From positions 124,001-188,000 of the forward strand of contig JAQOTA010000033.1 of the NCBI GenBank assembly GCA_029532415.1: DNA of 64,000 nucleotides, given 5' to 3'. Within the stretch, counting starts at the first letter, position 1, and the number at the start of each line of letters is the position of its first letter. Below are positions 22,066 to 34,129 of the stretch, in pieces. The DNA is from Marasmius tenuissimus (lineage: Eukaryota; Basidiomycota; Agaricomycetes; Agaricales; Marasmiaceae). The notes under the pieces are model-generated. The model was not told the DNA's origin and searched no databases. It worked only from the letters and a program-made list of their open reading frames with translations. The position numbers were made by a program, and so were the translations under genes.

Positions 22066-23271
22066 ATGTTCGATGTTAAGAAATTCTTCTCCGGTCCCTT
22101 TGACGGCACTGGATTCTGCCAGACCTATCATGGCAAAATGGAAGCTGTTACCAAGGCTCAAGGCCTGTACCGCCATCTTATCGGTGCGGCTAAAAAGCCA
22201 ATGTACCCTCTGGAGGAGATTATTCCTATCATCACAGTCACTCCTTCCCCTGGTGCGGCAGCTGCGCCTGCAGCTACACCTGCTGCTGGTGAGGAACCTG
22301 ATCAGGCAGACCCTACTGAGGCCCAGATCACGGCGTATAACACCACACTTGAAGCATGGGAGGAGAAAGACCTCCAACTCCCGGGCATCATTCAGTTGAC
22401 CTCTACCAAGGAAGTCTTTGAACAAGTCAAGGACATGGACACTGCCAAAGCCTGGTCTACCATAAGTCACATGTATGGCAAACCAACTCTCTCTGCCATT
22501 TATGGCGATTTCGTCAAACTTGTGTCCTTTCGGCTTACCACCAGCCATCCCCAGGCTGGCATAGCCAAGTTCAAATTGTATATCGAACAACTTGCCAAGG
22601 TTGGAGTAGTCCTCCCTGAGTTGATCAAAGCTCTCCTCCTCATTGCTGCCATTCCTCCCAAATGGGATGCTGCTTCCTCCAAATGTCTCCATGACTATGT
22701 CAGGGATCCTGCAGATGATGATGCTCTAACCATCCCAGATGTTCATGAGGCCATCATGGTTGAATTTGAATGTCAGAACCCTCAGCTTGCTAACCGCCTC
22801 TCTGCGGTCAAGCATGCTGGTAACCACAAACCATCATTTGGTCAGCAGCAGTGTCTGCAGCAGCAACAACAGCAGCGTGGCCAACAGCGTCAATCACAGC
22901 AGCAGCAGCAGCAATGTCCTTCTTTGAACCAGAACAACAGTAAGAAGAAGAAGCAGCAGCAGCATGGTACCCGTGGTGGTATCAACCAGCACCAGGGTCC
23001 CGGCAATGCCGACGGTAACAACGGTGGTAACAATCGGCTGCATGGTCACTCCCATCTTGCATCTTATGCATCCGTTGTAGCTTCCCCTGCTCCTACCCGT
23101 CCTTACTCCTCGATCACCGACTGCAGGGAACGTATCATGTTGAACGTGGTCAACAACTCCTTGTGCGCAGAGATCGCCAGCGCCCCCCCTGTTTGCGCTA
23201 TGGGATCACCACCCCCAGCTCACTTCACCAGTCACTGGGACAAGTCCTGTGACAGCACTGTCCCTCAGTGA
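22066..23271 (+). CDS. Copia 1 Gag
   Basis: An ATG at 22066 opens a 401-residue frame. The central part (about residues 95-240) has the tryptophan/leucine pattern of copia Gag (AWSTISHMYGKPT, IYGDFVKLVSFRL, LPELIKALLLIAAIP). It is followed by a glutamine-rich stretch encoded by CAG/CAA runs (22845-22915) and basic KKKKQQQ. No CCHC zinc knuckle is visible, so RNA binding may rely on the basic, Gln/Asn-rich tail. The frame ends at TGA (23269-23271), but the protein continues in the same frame on the other side, so this stop separates Gag from Pol by a single codon. It may be a mutated arginine codon. The product would form the intracellular virus-like particle. Confidence 0.75.
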   Translation: MFDVKKFFSGPFDGTGFCQTYHGKMEAVTKAQGLYRHLIGAAKKPMYPLEEIIPIITVTPSPGAAAAPAATPAAGEEPDQADPTEAQITAYNTTLEAWEEKDLQLPGIIQLTSTKEVFEQVKDMDTAKAWSTISHMYGKPTLSAIYGDFVKLVSFRLTTSHPQAGIAKFKLYIEQLAKVGVVLPELIKALLLIAAIPPKWDAASSKCLHDYVRDPADDDALTIPDVHEAIMVEFECQNPQLANRLSAVKHAGNHKPSFGQQQCLQQQQQQRGQQRQSQQQQQQCPSLNQNNSKKKKQQQHGTRGGINQHQGPGNADGNNGGNNRLHGHSHLASYASVVASPAPTRPYSSITDCRERIMLNVVNNSLCAEIASAPPVCAMGSPPPAHFTSHWDKSCDSTVPQ

Positions 23272-26200
23272 GCTGTCAAGAAGAGCCCGGTTGCCATGCA
23301 GTCCTTCACCAGCTTCAAGCCATCTCAGTCAGTATTTGATGATGTCCGTGAAGCGCGTTCCCTTGCTGACAGACTCAGTGCCCCTAAGACGGCGTGGTAT
23401 CTCAAACCCTTCGAACAGATTGTCACGTCTGCCACCAATGGTTCACTCCAGGATTGCATTGAACAACCACATGTGTCCTTGTCCAAGTGTCTTTTGGAGG
23501 ATGATGAGGGATATGAGGGAGCCGGATCTCCTTCTTCTACTTCTTCTAAACGCTCTCGTAGCACTGATCCTGATGAAGATGTAGAGATGGATAGAGGATC
23601 TGACGATGGTATGGAAGACATGACCTCTCTATTTGGTAATGATGTTGACAACAATATTGCCAAAGCTGCAGGGGTTGAAGACGTCCCGGATGACGTCTCT
23701 CTTGGATTGTTCCATGATGACAGGCAAGTACTGTACCTTGACCTGCTTTCCCAAGCTGATGCAAACCTACAGGGCTGCTCTCAACTAGTTGGTATCAGTA
23801 GTGCACACGGTAGTCATAGTGATCTGGAATCACTTGTATATAATTGTCATGCAATCAGTTTCCACTTTGTGGGGTGTACACAATGTAAGGGAAAGAAAAG
23901 TGTGAACAACGCACAGGGTTGGCTCCTTGATTCTGGTGCCTCCTCTCATTTCACGAATGATATGAATGATTTTGCTGAATATGAATCGCTTGATGGTCCT
24001 ATCGTATATACTGCAAATAAGGGCAACCCTATACAGATCAAGGGTAAAGGCACTGTCTCCATTAAGCATAACGTTGAAGAACATGATGGGAAACTTACTG
24101 AGCGCATTTTGCGTCTCTATCCTGTCTATTACATACTGCAATTGGATATACACTTGCTATCCATGGGAGAGTTCCTTCAAGATGGCCTTTCAATTCATGG
24201 AAACACAAGAAAGTTGGCCTTCTACTCATCACAGCGACAACAGTCGCTTGTTTCCTACCCTCATATGCCTGGTCAAACCATTTATTGGGTTCACTCGCGG
24301 AAAGCATCTGCTGATGTTTTATTGGCCAAGTCAGTTGTTTACAATGTTGACTACGATATTGAGCACAGACACTTTGGGCATCCATTGGATAAAGCCCTGA
24401 ATAAAGCTCGGAAACATACGCAAGGTTTCCCACTTGACCTTAAAATGCCTACTGAGAAGACACCTCTGTGTTGTGGTTGTGCTGAAGGCAAGATGCATGA
24501 GAAATTGTTCCCAACTCTACAACGAGAGCTTCTAAACCATTTGAACACATACATCCGGATCTGAAGTTGTACCCGGCAGAATTGTATCACCGGTACAAGT
24601 ACTACATCTCTTTTCTCCATGACTGCATGTCCTACGTTTGGATCTCCAAACTCAAAACAAAAGACAAAGCAGTACCTGCTTTGAGGGACTTCCTTATTAT
24701 GGTCAAGACACAATTCAATGCTGTTGTTAAGACCTGGATGTCCGATGAAGGGGGAGAGTACAAAGGAGATAAGTTCAATGCAGTACTGAAAGAGCATGGG
24801 ATCCAAAGGGATCAAAGCATACCGTATACACCACAGCAAAACGGTCGTGCTGAACGATTCAACAGGACTATTCATGAGAAGGCTGAAGCTCTTCGCTTTG
24901 AAGCTTGTATGCCTCAGTCCTGGTGGGAATTTTGCCATGTGCACGCCATCCACCTCTACAATCGCACTCCTGTGCAACATTTGAGCTGGCGAACTCCATT
25001 CAAAACGGCAAAGCACCTGATGTTTCACATCTCTGAGTTATGGGTTGTGCAGCCTACGTCTTCATTCCTGAAGATCGTAAGAAGAATAAGCTTGCTCCTC
25101 ACAGTGAGTTAATGACCTTCATTGGCTACCAAGATGGGATGAAAGGCTTCCTGTTCATGCAAAGTAATAATTCTGTATTCAAAGGTAGCACTGCACTGTT
25201 TGATGAGATGCTATACAATAAGTGTCCTGATGCCAAAACTCGTGGCTTCACACCTGTTGTGGTGAACCATTTACTTTGGGTGAAAATCCCAACATTCCTT
25301 CGGAAGATGAAGACTCTGATGACGGGTGGGACCATCCTCCATTCCCAGATCTCAGACGTCGCTCCGAACCTTCTAAGAGATCAGAACCTCAGGTTGATGA
25401 ACCTGCAGGTGGCCCTGCACCAGGGGATGTGCCACTCCCTCAATCTGGTCCTCTGACGCCTCCAGGCGAACCTGCCATTCCTCCGCCTGCACCAGCAGTG
25501 GATGGTCCATGCCGGTCTTCGAGGCAGCGGAAGGGTACAACACAACCTGGTAATATATTTGGTGAACAGCGGAACCCAAATAAACCCTCAGACATTATTT
25601 GCGACTTAGAGAATAAGAATACTTGGAGAAACGTCACTGGAGATAAGGAACCTCTGCATCCAGTTGATTGTCTTAGGTCTTTGCGATCTAGGAAAGGCAA
25701 AGGTGGTAAAAAGGGGATTCCTGGTCCACTTCCGCCTCTGCCTGCTCCGGAACCTAGTGGAAGCACCACTCAGTTGCATGAGGAAGAAAGCATAGTTGAA
25801 AGACTTACCCAAGAAGGGGGAGTAGGATTCGTGATTTACCTGCTGAACAATGCCGTTCCAGTTCACGATTCACTTCCAACATCCAATACCCCTGATTTCT
25901 CTAACATCAGAAAGTGGACACTCCACAATATTCTAAAGTTGCCTGTTGAGCAACAGAAGGAATGGAAGAACACTTGCCACAAAGAACTTGAGGCACTTTG
26001 TAAGTGCAAGGTCTTCGAACTCTGTGACTTGCCTAAAGGTTGCAGAGCCATCAGAAATAGATGGGTCTTTGATGTTAAGTCAAATGGTCACAAGAAAGCG
26101 AGACTTGTTGCCAAAGGTTTCTCTCAGGTCAAAGGTGTCGACTTCAATGAGATCTTCTCACCAGTTGTTTGTTATGAGACTGTTCATATGATGCTCGCTC

Positions 26201-27453
26201 TTGCAGCTCTCAAGAACTGGTACATCACCTCTGTTGATGTTAAGAACGCTTTCCTTTACAGCGATCTTGTTGAGGAGATTTACATGGAACAACCTGAAGG
26301 CTTCAAAGTCAAGGGCCAAGAACGCAAGGTACTACACCTGTGTCATGCATTATATGGACTGAAGCAAGCTGCCCTTGAGTGGTGGTGAACCCTCAGCTCG
26401 TCCATGAAAGTACTTGGCTTCAAACACCTGACTTCTGATGCTGGACTCTTCATCTGCAAAGATCCAAAGGGTGGTGAAGTTGTGTATGCAATCATATACA
26501 TTGATGATGCACTCTTCATGGGTCCTAACAAAGCTTTTGTTGACAAGATGAAAGCCGAGTTCATGGCTCAATGGGAATGCCACAATATGGGCAATGCTAG
26601 TGAGTTCCTCTGCATGAGCATTCGTCACAAAGGCAATAAGATTACGATTGACCAGAAGGATTATCTGAAGAAAGTCCTTGAACGTTTCGGGATGCAGAAT
26701 GCGAAAGGTGCTCCTACGCCCTTACCTGCTGGCTATGTGCCAACTCCCAACAATGGTCCAGTCAATCCTGCCATTCGCTCCAGATTCCAGTCTGTGATTG
26801 GGTCGCTTCTGTACATTATGTTGGGCACACATCCTGATATTGCCTATGCAGTTACAAAGCTTTCCCAGTTCTCTTCTAATCCAATGAAAGAACACCTTGA
26901 TAAAGCTCTGTATATCTGCAGCTATCTAGCTGGCACATCAGATTATTCACTAGTCTACAATGGTGACTCTGATGGAGGTCTTCTTGCGTTCACAGACTCG
27001 GATTGGGCTGCCAATCCTATCAAACACTGTTTGATCACTGGCTATTTCTTCAAGTTAGCAGGTGGCATTTTCTTGTGGCAATCACACGCCCAGAAGACTG
27101 TAGCTCTTTCTTCCACTGAGGCTGAGTATATGGCACTGTCAGATTGCAGTCGTCAAGCTTCCTGGATAAGATTGCTACTCTCTGAACTTGGAATTGACTT
27201 GGGTCCTATTCCAATCTGCGGAGACAATCAGGGCTCTATCTTCATTGCATCTAATCCGGTTCAAGAACGCCGAACCAAGCACATCAATATTCAATATCAT
27301 TATATTCGATTGTGTGTTGAAGATGGCAAAGTCAAATTGTTCTTTATTGAAGGAGTCTACAATCCCGCAGACATGTTTACGAAGAATCTCGGACATGAGA
27401 AGTTCTTACAGTTCAGAGATCACCTTGGACTTGAATTCTATCTGTCCACTTGA
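23272..27453 (+). pseudogene. Copia 1 Pol (protease, integrase, RT, RNase H), broken
   Basis: The protease has the active-site motif LDSGASSHFTND (near 23930). The integrase has an HHCC-like zinc region (HRHFGH ... CCGCAEGKMH, 24360-24500), then PDLK, MSDEGGEYKGD and NGRAERFNR for the D-D-E triad (24555-24860). The RT runs from about 25900 (WVFDVKSNGHKKARLVAKGF) to the YIDDALF active site near 26500. The RNase H includes FTDSDWAANP and SSTEAEYMAL. Frame changes lie near 24510, 25000 and 25270, with TGA at 25034 and 26386; the latter replaces the arginine seen in copia 2 (WWRT). The frame from 26389 to 27453 is open to the natural end. It would not yield an intact polyprotein. Confidence 0.85.
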
Positions 27454-27476
27454 TTCGCTCAGATGTGCTTTTCAGC

Positions 27477-27491
27477 TGCACTTAGCGAGGG
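27477..27491 (+). other. Polypurine tract region of copia 1
   Basis: A short purine-rich stretch (GCGAGGG) just before the 3' LTR is expected to prime plus-strand DNA synthesis; the equivalent in copia 2 is the clearer GAGGGGGAG. Confidence 0.4.
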
Positions 27492-27803
27492 TGTTGAATC
27501 TGTGGACTATAATTAGATCCCGGTACATCCAAAGTCCCAGTTCACTCTTCCCGCCATTATATTATGTGGGACTATTGTTCCATTTATCATTTCTACTTAT
27601 GATCATATGTACAATTTTCATTGCCGTCCTTATATGGTATTTGCTATAGTCTCTACATGTATATAAGCTCGTAGTTCTCTACCTAAATCTACAGTGTGCT
27701 TGAGCTTCTACGTCTCGCCTCTATCTCTTTAAAACTCCTCTCTAGTAAGTAGTAGTGTGGCCATGTTGTAGTCCTCTGTGCTAGGCGTCATGCCGGCTCA
27801 TCA
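27492..27803 (+). repeat. 3' LTR of copia 1
   Basis: 312 bp, differs from the 5' LTR at about 13 positions, mostly transitions. Followed by the CCCCG duplication. Confidence 0.9.
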
Positions 27804-27808
27804 CCCCG
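27804..27808. repeat. Target-site duplication of copia 1, right
   Basis: CCCCG, identical to 21453-21457. Confidence 0.85.
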
Positions 27809-30800
27809 CTCACTGGGTTTTGGCCCTTGTCTTTCCATATGAATTTGTTTATTCTCTTCTTGAGTTTTTTCTCGACTGCTTTGGGCACCCCTTGGACTTT
27901 GGCAAGGTATTGGGTCATTCCACCCACTGTTCTTTGGACTACATGTTGTCTTCCATCCATTGTTGGTCCGACTTTCTCCCATCTTTCAAGGCTCGAGTCA
28001 ATTTTCTCTAAGACTGGGGTCCAAATTCCTTCTTAGTCTATGTTGCTTCTGAACCATGCTCCTAGGATTTGGATGGCTTCCCTGTCTTTAGCGATGTGTT
28101 TATCTGGTGGTATCTCTGGTAGGTGAGGCCTGGTTTTTCTAGTTGCTATCACCTCGTCTCAGTATTGTTTGTCGCCAATCGGTATTATCTCCGTTTTGCC
28201 TTTGTTGAACCTTGCTCTTGAGGCTATGCACCATTTGTCCGTTATCTGTTGTTTGAGGGTTTTGATGCTATCGTTTCTCGACAGGAAGATGGTTATGTCA
28301 TCTGCAAACATGTTTACTATGACCCTTTCTGGGTCCTGTTGTCCTATTTTGTAGCCTTCCAGGTTTGATTTCCTTATCATCTCTCCAAGTGGCTCAATAG
28401 CTAGGTTGAAAAGGATACAGGACATTGGGTCTCCTTGTCTGACTCCTCTCATTCTTTTGAAGCTAGTGCCCAGGTGGCTGTTTACCATTACTTTGGTTTC
28501 TGCGTTCTTGTACAGGTATCTTATCGTGTTTATGAACTTGCTTGGGAATTTAGCTTCTCCAGGGTCTTCCATAGTTAGTTGTGGGCAATTTTATCATACA
28601 CTTTCTCCTGATCTAACACGACGATCAGGCCATTTTCCTTTTTTGTCTCGGCATAGTGCATTAACATCCTTATTAGCTGGGTTTGGTCGGTTATGTTTCT
28701 GCCCGGGACGAAACCTGCCTGGTTCTTGTATAGCAGGTGCGGTGCAACTTTTCCAAGCTTCATAGCTATTGCTTCGGTGAAGATTTTATAGTCAGTGTTC
28801 AGCAATGTTATTGGGCAGTAGTTTGCTATATCAGTTTTGTCTTTCTTTTTGTATATCAGGCACATCCAGCCCTCCATGAAGTTTGTTTTTGGGTCAACTC
28901 CGTGTTCTTCAATGTCTATGAAGGCCGCCGTTAGGAGTTTTACTACGTCAAATCTCCTTTCCCTTCCCATTTTCTTGTCTTCTTTGTTTTTCTTTTGGGC
29001 TACTTTGTATAGCTCGAATGGGAACCCATCGTCTCCGGGTGCTGTACCATTCTCGGACAGGATTAGGGCTACTGTCGTGTTGTCTTCATTCACGTTCATT
29101 CCCACTTCATGTTGTTGGTCCGGTGTGAGTTCAGTCTTGTGGTTGCCAATTGTTTCTTCCATGACTTTCTCTCTGTCCGGGTGTGTTCTTGATCCCGTTG
29201 TACTGAATTTTGTTGCGGTAGTCTCTTGTGAGCGCGGCCATTCTTGTTGGGTCAGATTCATAGATTTTTCTTTCCTCCCTTGTTTTGCCTGTTAGTGCGG
29301 AGTTTTGGGTGTGCAGCTGTGGCTGGCTCATGTTCGTTTGTTGTTGCTGGTCGTCTTTGATTTCCAGTGCGTAGGTTACGTCTCGTGGTTTTTTTCCCCC
29401 TTGCTTGAGTCAATCCAATACTTGCACACTGTCTCTTCTTCGAGTCTGTGTCTGGCTCTCACTTGGTCTCGTTTCCATGCGTGCTTTTGCTGCTTGAGGT
29501 TTGCTATTTGGGTCACTAGTTCAGTGCCATTTTTGATTTTCTCTTTGTCCTCTGTGGTGGGGTCATTCAGGGAGTTTTGGAGTTCCCTTGTTAGTTCCTC
29601 GATCCTTCTTTCAATCCTCAGTTTGATAACTTTTGCTCCCTGTCGAGCTTTTTCAGCTACTTTTGCTTTCCATTCAAAGAGGTCTACTTGGGGGTTCTCT
29701 TGTTCCATTCTATTCTCCCTCCGGTCTTGGTTCTCAAGTGACTTTATGCCTTTGTCTATCATGAAGGATGTGAACTGCTTATCCTGGAGTAGTTGAACTG
29801 GGATTGTTGGTCTTCCCAGGCCTGTTCAGGGGGCTTTTTCACAGGATATTCCGACAGAGACTATGTTGTGGTCTGCTCCACCCAGCGGGGATGGGCTGTT
29901 TTTCCACTCTCTCGCTTGGGGTTTCAGTCTCTCTGTCACGTATATTTGGTCGATCCTTGATCTCAATCCAGTTGCAATTTGTGTGTATATGAACTCTTTT
30001 TCTGTTGGGAAGGTTTCTCTCCATGTGTCTGACATTCCCAGTTCCATCTTTAGTGAGTCTAGGGCATCCCTCGCCTCACTTGGGTTGCTCCTTTGCAGAA
30101 GTCTGTCAAGTGCTGGGTTCTCTACCATGTTACAGTCCCCTAGCATTATGTCTGGCCTTGGTGTTGTCAGGTGCTTCTCATAGTACTCCTCTATTTTGGT
30201 CCAGAACTCCGTGTTCTTTCTGCTGTCATGTTCTGTCACGTTGGGGGCGTATATTCCCATTACAGTGAGTGTTGTCCATTTCTCTTGTGTGTTTTTGTCC
30301 AGTGACTTATGCCATCTTAGCTTCACTAGTATCGCTCTGCCTGGGATTATTTCCCTCACTAGCATTGGTTTTGGGTCATAGAAGTCATCGTTTTCTATGA
30401 CGATAGCTATGCCGCCCTTGGCCGTTGGGTTCTCCGCGTTGTTTGTTCCATACACTGTGAATCTATTCCCGTGTGTTTTGTGTATTTTACAGATTCTTTC
30501 TTCGTTCAGGTGGGTTTCTTGAACTGCTAGGATGCCGAACCTTCTGTCTCTCATGATTTGGTTCATGTGCATCCACTTATTTTTCTTGCTGAATAGGTTC
30601 ATGTCTCCATATCCATGTAGGTTAATTGACCCTATTCTCGTGCTTGCTCTGTTGTTTGCACATTTTCTTTGTTTTTTTTTTCCGTTCTCATTGTTTCCAG
30701 CTGCTTTGGTTTGGTTATCATTTTGTGGTTGCATTGCGGGGTGGTCAATGTTGAAAGGTATGTTTAGTTCTGCTTCGAGTCTTTTGATTTCTTGAAAGTT

Positions 30801-31265
30801 GTTCCATCTCTCAAGCATTTCTTTTAGGTTTCTCTCCAGGTCTTCTGTCTTGTCGTGGAGTGTGAGTGCTTCATTTTCTATCTCCACATTCCCTGTTGTA
30901 TCGGGGTTATGTGTTCCTATGCTCGTTCTGTGCTGCCTTGCGATTTCCTCGCACGGTGTTGGGTATTTCTCCCATTCCATGATGTTTGTTTCGGTCTCGG
31001 TTCTCTCATTGTCTAGGTTGCTATCCTGGCTTTGTCTCTCCAAGGGAGTTGGATTTGCTTGTTCTCCCTTGGGGGAGGGGCCACGTATGTGGTAGCCAGG
31101 GTTAGGCCCCTGGGTCTCCTGGCTCCTGCAGCTTTCACAATATCCACTGAAGTCACCCACCGCCTGCAGGCATGCATGGGGAGGTGGCACCGTCGCCCCG
31201 GAACCCTCCCGTGCTACGAGAGGGTCTGTGGTGCTAACACTGTATAATTCTTCGTTGTAATCCAT
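27809..31265 (-). pseudogene. LINE ORF2, N-terminal part (endonuclease and RT)
   Basis: An ATG at 31265 opens the frame. The endonuclease domain (about 30670-29830) shows IGSINLHGYGD, ILAVQETHL (catalytic Glu), VMGIYAPN, PDIMLGDCNMVE and GGADHNIVSV, the set of an exonuclease/endonuclease/phosphatase fold that nicks target DNA. A TGA near 29826 is followed by the same frame. A frameshift in the run of seven T near 29385 and another near 29215 come next. The RT (29150-28160) has ANYCPITLLNTDYKI, GFVPGRNITDQ, MRGVRQGDPMSCILFN and the catalytic FADDITIF. Further stops lie at about 28573 (TAA where a Tyr is usual), 28159 (TGA) and 28036. The C-terminal thumb region reaches NKFIWKDKGQNPVS next to copia 1, then continues at 21452. 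Confidence 0.8.
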
Positions 31266-31510
31266 AGTGTGTCAAATAAAGGGGGTTGGGGTTTAACGAC
31301 TGCTCCCTTGTTTCGGTAGAATGGGTTCCTTGATTTACATGTGGGCTTCTTGTTCGGAGTTTTCACGTGTTTAGTTCTCATTGAGAGTGTCATGTCTATT
31401 CATAAGCTATCAAGAAATCACTCGGCATCACTGTCATATGTTCTATGTGGGGGAGGGCAGGGTAGATAGATGGGGACCTGGGAGCTGTCGTCAACCTCAA
31501 AACCTTCTCT

Positions 31511-32762
31511 TCAGGTTCTTCTTCTCGCCTTTCCCCGCCTCATCGCCTCCTTGCTTGTTGGGGCCTTCGACTTGGGGCCTCCCTTCTTCTGTTTGGGTGC
31601 ACCCATTTCCTCAAGCTCTTCCTTCATCGGTCCGGTCCAACCTGGCTGGTCAGGTAGTGGGCACTTGGTGCTGATGTATGTCATTGCCTTGCACCATACA
31701 CAGGTGGTGACTCCAGTGTAGTCCTCCAGGTTGAAGAATTCATACACAATCTTGATCCTTTGGAGGATGTCGGACATGGCTTTGTGCGAGCCTCATCCAT
31801 ATACGACTGGGTGTCCGGTGAGCTGGAAATAGAAGTCTCCCCGCTTGTTTCCGGTCTCAATGACAGCTAGACTCCATGAGCTTGTCACATGGAGGACTTG
31901 CTGCTGGTGTTGTTCGAGTGTTGTGTTGATGTCAAGATCTTGGGTGTTCTGGAATCTTCTATCTGTGATGGCCGCCATAACGATAGCATTGTGTATTAGG
32001 GGGGCTTGGTCTCGGCCGAGGCCACCTGGATGGAAGTTTCTGTAGGTCCACGGTTTAACACAGTCGTTCTTGGTGAACTGCACAATTCACAGGATTGTTC
32101 CATCAGGGCCGCTGATGTATCCTTGGTACAGTGCATGCTTAAGGGAATCGGGGCTGAGTCCTTGACCTAACATCACCCATGGCAAGTTGTATGGGCTCTG
32201 GTTCTCCTTGCTCTTGACCTGGGGCATTCTGGTAATCACGGCCATCTTCTCGTGCTTGTGTTGGAAGGCTCTGATGGTTTCGTTGTAGGCTGTCTGCTTC
32301 TTGTCGAAGTTCTTTTTGTTTACAATGTAGCCACTCCCAATGTTCATGAATCCAAAGATCTCGCGGTTTGTGTCGACACTCTTCTTGATCATCCCAGCCT
32401 GCGGCTTGGCCATGCTCATCAGTAGGGTGTCGAGACTAATGAGACGTAGGGGAGGGGCCCCATTTGTCTGGGGCCTTTGGAATCCTCCATACTTGGGATT
32501 GGGTTTGATTGGGTTGTCCACAAATGGGGGTTGTACTCCTGGAAGGCTGGTTCTGCCTCTGGGTCATGGATGACTTTTGGTTTCCACTGCAATGTTTGAG
32601 GTGAGGGATGCCCTTCAGTTTGGGAGTGGGGCTATTGTTCTGTTGCCATTCTCCTCAGGTGACATGTTCGTGTCTGTGTCTGGGTCATTTCTTTCGCCCG
32701 TTTTCCTCCCTTTTCTATTTCAGAGTCTTGTTCCTGGTTCTATGGTTTGGGGACGTAACTTT
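31511..32762 (-). pseudogene. LINE ORF1, 3' part
   Basis: Three consecutive minus frames, 32521-32087, 32083-31793 and 31777-31511, are in one frame interrupted only by TGA codons (at about 32087 and 31793) and read as one protein. It includes GAPPLRLISLDTLLMSMAK, NREIFGFMNIGSGYIVNKK and the Cys cluster CVWCKAMTYISTKC near the C-terminus, then a basic tail. Such ORF1 products coat LINE RNA. I do not recognise a named domain. More TGA/TAG codons occur between 32522 and 32762. The coding sequence resumes on the far side of copia 2 at 38800. Confidence 0.6.
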
Positions 32763-33020
32763 TGTTGAATCCGGACTACCGGATATATGGACTGTTGTAT
32801 CGGGCCCCATTTATGCTTCAATTGTTTCACTATGATCTATGCTATTCCTAGTCACTCCTGTTATAGTAGCTACAGCCACCTCTGTATAGTATATAAGTAG
32901 CTCTGTATCTACATGCAATACCAGTACTTTTACTACTCTTGTTGCTGCGTCTAAGCCTATCTCCAGGTGAGCTAGTCTGTCCCATGCTGCCACTGCGTGG
33001 GCAGGACCTCTGCATCAACA
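32763..33020 (+). repeat. 5' LTR of copia 2
   Basis: 258 bp; contains GTATATAAGTAGC near 32888, a likely TATA box. Partner at 38537-38794. Confidence 0.9.
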
Positions 33021-33036
33021 GGTTATGGGCCCCGGT
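33021..33036 (+). other. Primer-binding site of copia 2, half-tRNA(iMet) type
   Basis: GGTTATGGGCCCCGGT directly follows the LTR. It has the same core as in copia 1 and is complementary to the initiator tRNA-Met anticodon arm. Confidence 0.7.
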
Positions 33037-33349
33037 GCCCTATCAATGTGCCCTGCGATGGCAGCTCTCTAGGATGTGCACCTTTATTGTGTGCTGCCTA
33101 TGATGATGCACTATTGTGGTCGTTGCACTCGATAACCATCATGACTGCTTAAATCGCTGTCATGATGAGCAGACCGTTAATACCGGTTCTGGACCTGTGA
33201 AGTTGACATCTTCATTGATGTTTGACAATGGTGGACTGTGTCCTCAACAACAATCGATGGCTATCGCCATTGACCGTGCAGTGATTTCTTTTATCATTGC
33301 CTATGATGATGAACCTATGCTGATTGTTGTTTTATTACTCCAGATCGCT

Positions 33350-34129
33350 ATGGCTCCTGTTATGTCTACCCTCATTCCCACTGTTGAAGTGTTCAATGGT
33401 GTCAATCCTCCTTTTCACAAGTGGTCCAAAGGTCTTTCCACCTATGCAATGATCAACGAGTTTTACGACCATTATACTGGGGAAGATAAGATCCCTGTTG
33501 CGCCGGTCAAACCAACTGCTCCGGTACAGCCTCAACCAACTACGACTATGACTGGGACTGGTGATAGTGCGCAGGAAACTATTGTTCCTGTTCCTGCCAC
33601 TACCATGACCCGGTACCGTGCTGACGTTGAGAAGTATGAGAAGGATGTTGAGAAGTGGGAGAAGGACATGGAGAAGCATGACAAGGTTATGCGTCGTTGG
33701 AAGAAGCTCAAGAATAAAGCTATTGGTGCGTTACATGCAACTACCACACTTGCTGTGCAGACTGTCATGGATGACGATACGTTCTCTGCTAATCAATGCT
33801 ATGATGCCATTGAAGATAGGTTTGCTGCACGGACTTGTGTCTCCGTTTGGGTGGACTTCAAGGCAATCATGGACTTTTGTTTGTCCAGTGGCAACCCCAT
33901 TCCTGAAGTTACCAAACTCGAACTTCTCTTTGATCAACTCTACGAAGCCTCCATCGAACTCCCTGATCTCATTAAAGCAATGCTCCTACTCTCCATTCTC
34001 CCTCAACAATGGTTGAATGCTCGCGAATTCACTATGAATGGCAACTCTCCTTCTGAGCTTACTTTTAAAGTTGCTCGTGAAGCTGTCGTTAACCACTACG
34101 AAGCTCGGAAACCTGCTCCTCTCACGTGA
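33350..34129 (+). CDS. Copia 2 Gag (N-terminal part)
   Basis: The chosen start is the ATG at 33350; the frame is open further upstream from 33116, with an alternative in-frame ATG near 33222. It shows VFNGVNPPFHKWSKGL, a charged repeat of Glu-Lys-Tyr/Trp-Glu-Lys type (about 33625-33700) likely to form a coiled coil, then the copia Gag core IEDRFAARTCVSVWVDFKAI and LPDLIKAMLLLSILP. It ends at TGA 34127-34129. The same frame continues with HISSVKKK and an Asn/Gln/Lys-rich tail like that of copia 1 Gag, so the stop is a lesion within Gag. Copia 1 has an Arg at about this place (NRLSAVK). Confidence 0.65.
   Translation: MAPVMSTLIPTVEVFNGVNPPFHKWSKGLSTYAMINEFYDHYTGEDKIPVAPVKPTAPVQPQPTTTMTGTGDSAQETIVPVPATTMTRYRADVEKYEKDVEKWEKDMEKHDKVMRRWKKLKNKAIGALHATTTLAVQTVMDDDTFSANQCYDAIEDRFAARTCVSVWVDFKAIMDFCLSSGNPIPEVTKLELLFDQLYEASIELPDLIKAMLLLSILPQQWLNAREFTMNGNSPSELTFKVAREAVVNHYEARKPAPLT

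Larger units (their letters stand above)
21458..27803 (+). mobile_element. Ty1/copia retrotransposon 1 (6.35 kb)
   Basis: It is bounded by 312-bp LTRs (TGTTGAATC ... ATCA) and a perfect 5-bp duplication CCCCG. The order is LTR, primer site, gag, protease, integrase, reverse transcriptase, RNase H, polypurine tract, LTR, which is the copia order (integrase before RT). The two LTRs differ at about 13 of 312 positions by eye, so the insertion is not recent. Pol has at least two frameshifts plus TGA stops. It lies in plus orientation inside the minus-strand LINE ORF2, and is therefore younger than the LINE. Confidence 0.9.

Noticed and set aside
33116..33349. N-terminal extension of copia 2 Gag upstream of the ATG at 33350
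   Set aside because: The frame is open but lacks an ATG at its head and does not resemble Gag; the start at 33350 is preferred, with 33222 as an alternative.
34127..34129. Programmed stop between Gag and Pol in copia 2
   Set aside because: The TGA lies inside the Gag tail, not at the junction, and copia 1 has arginine there; mutation is the simpler explanation.
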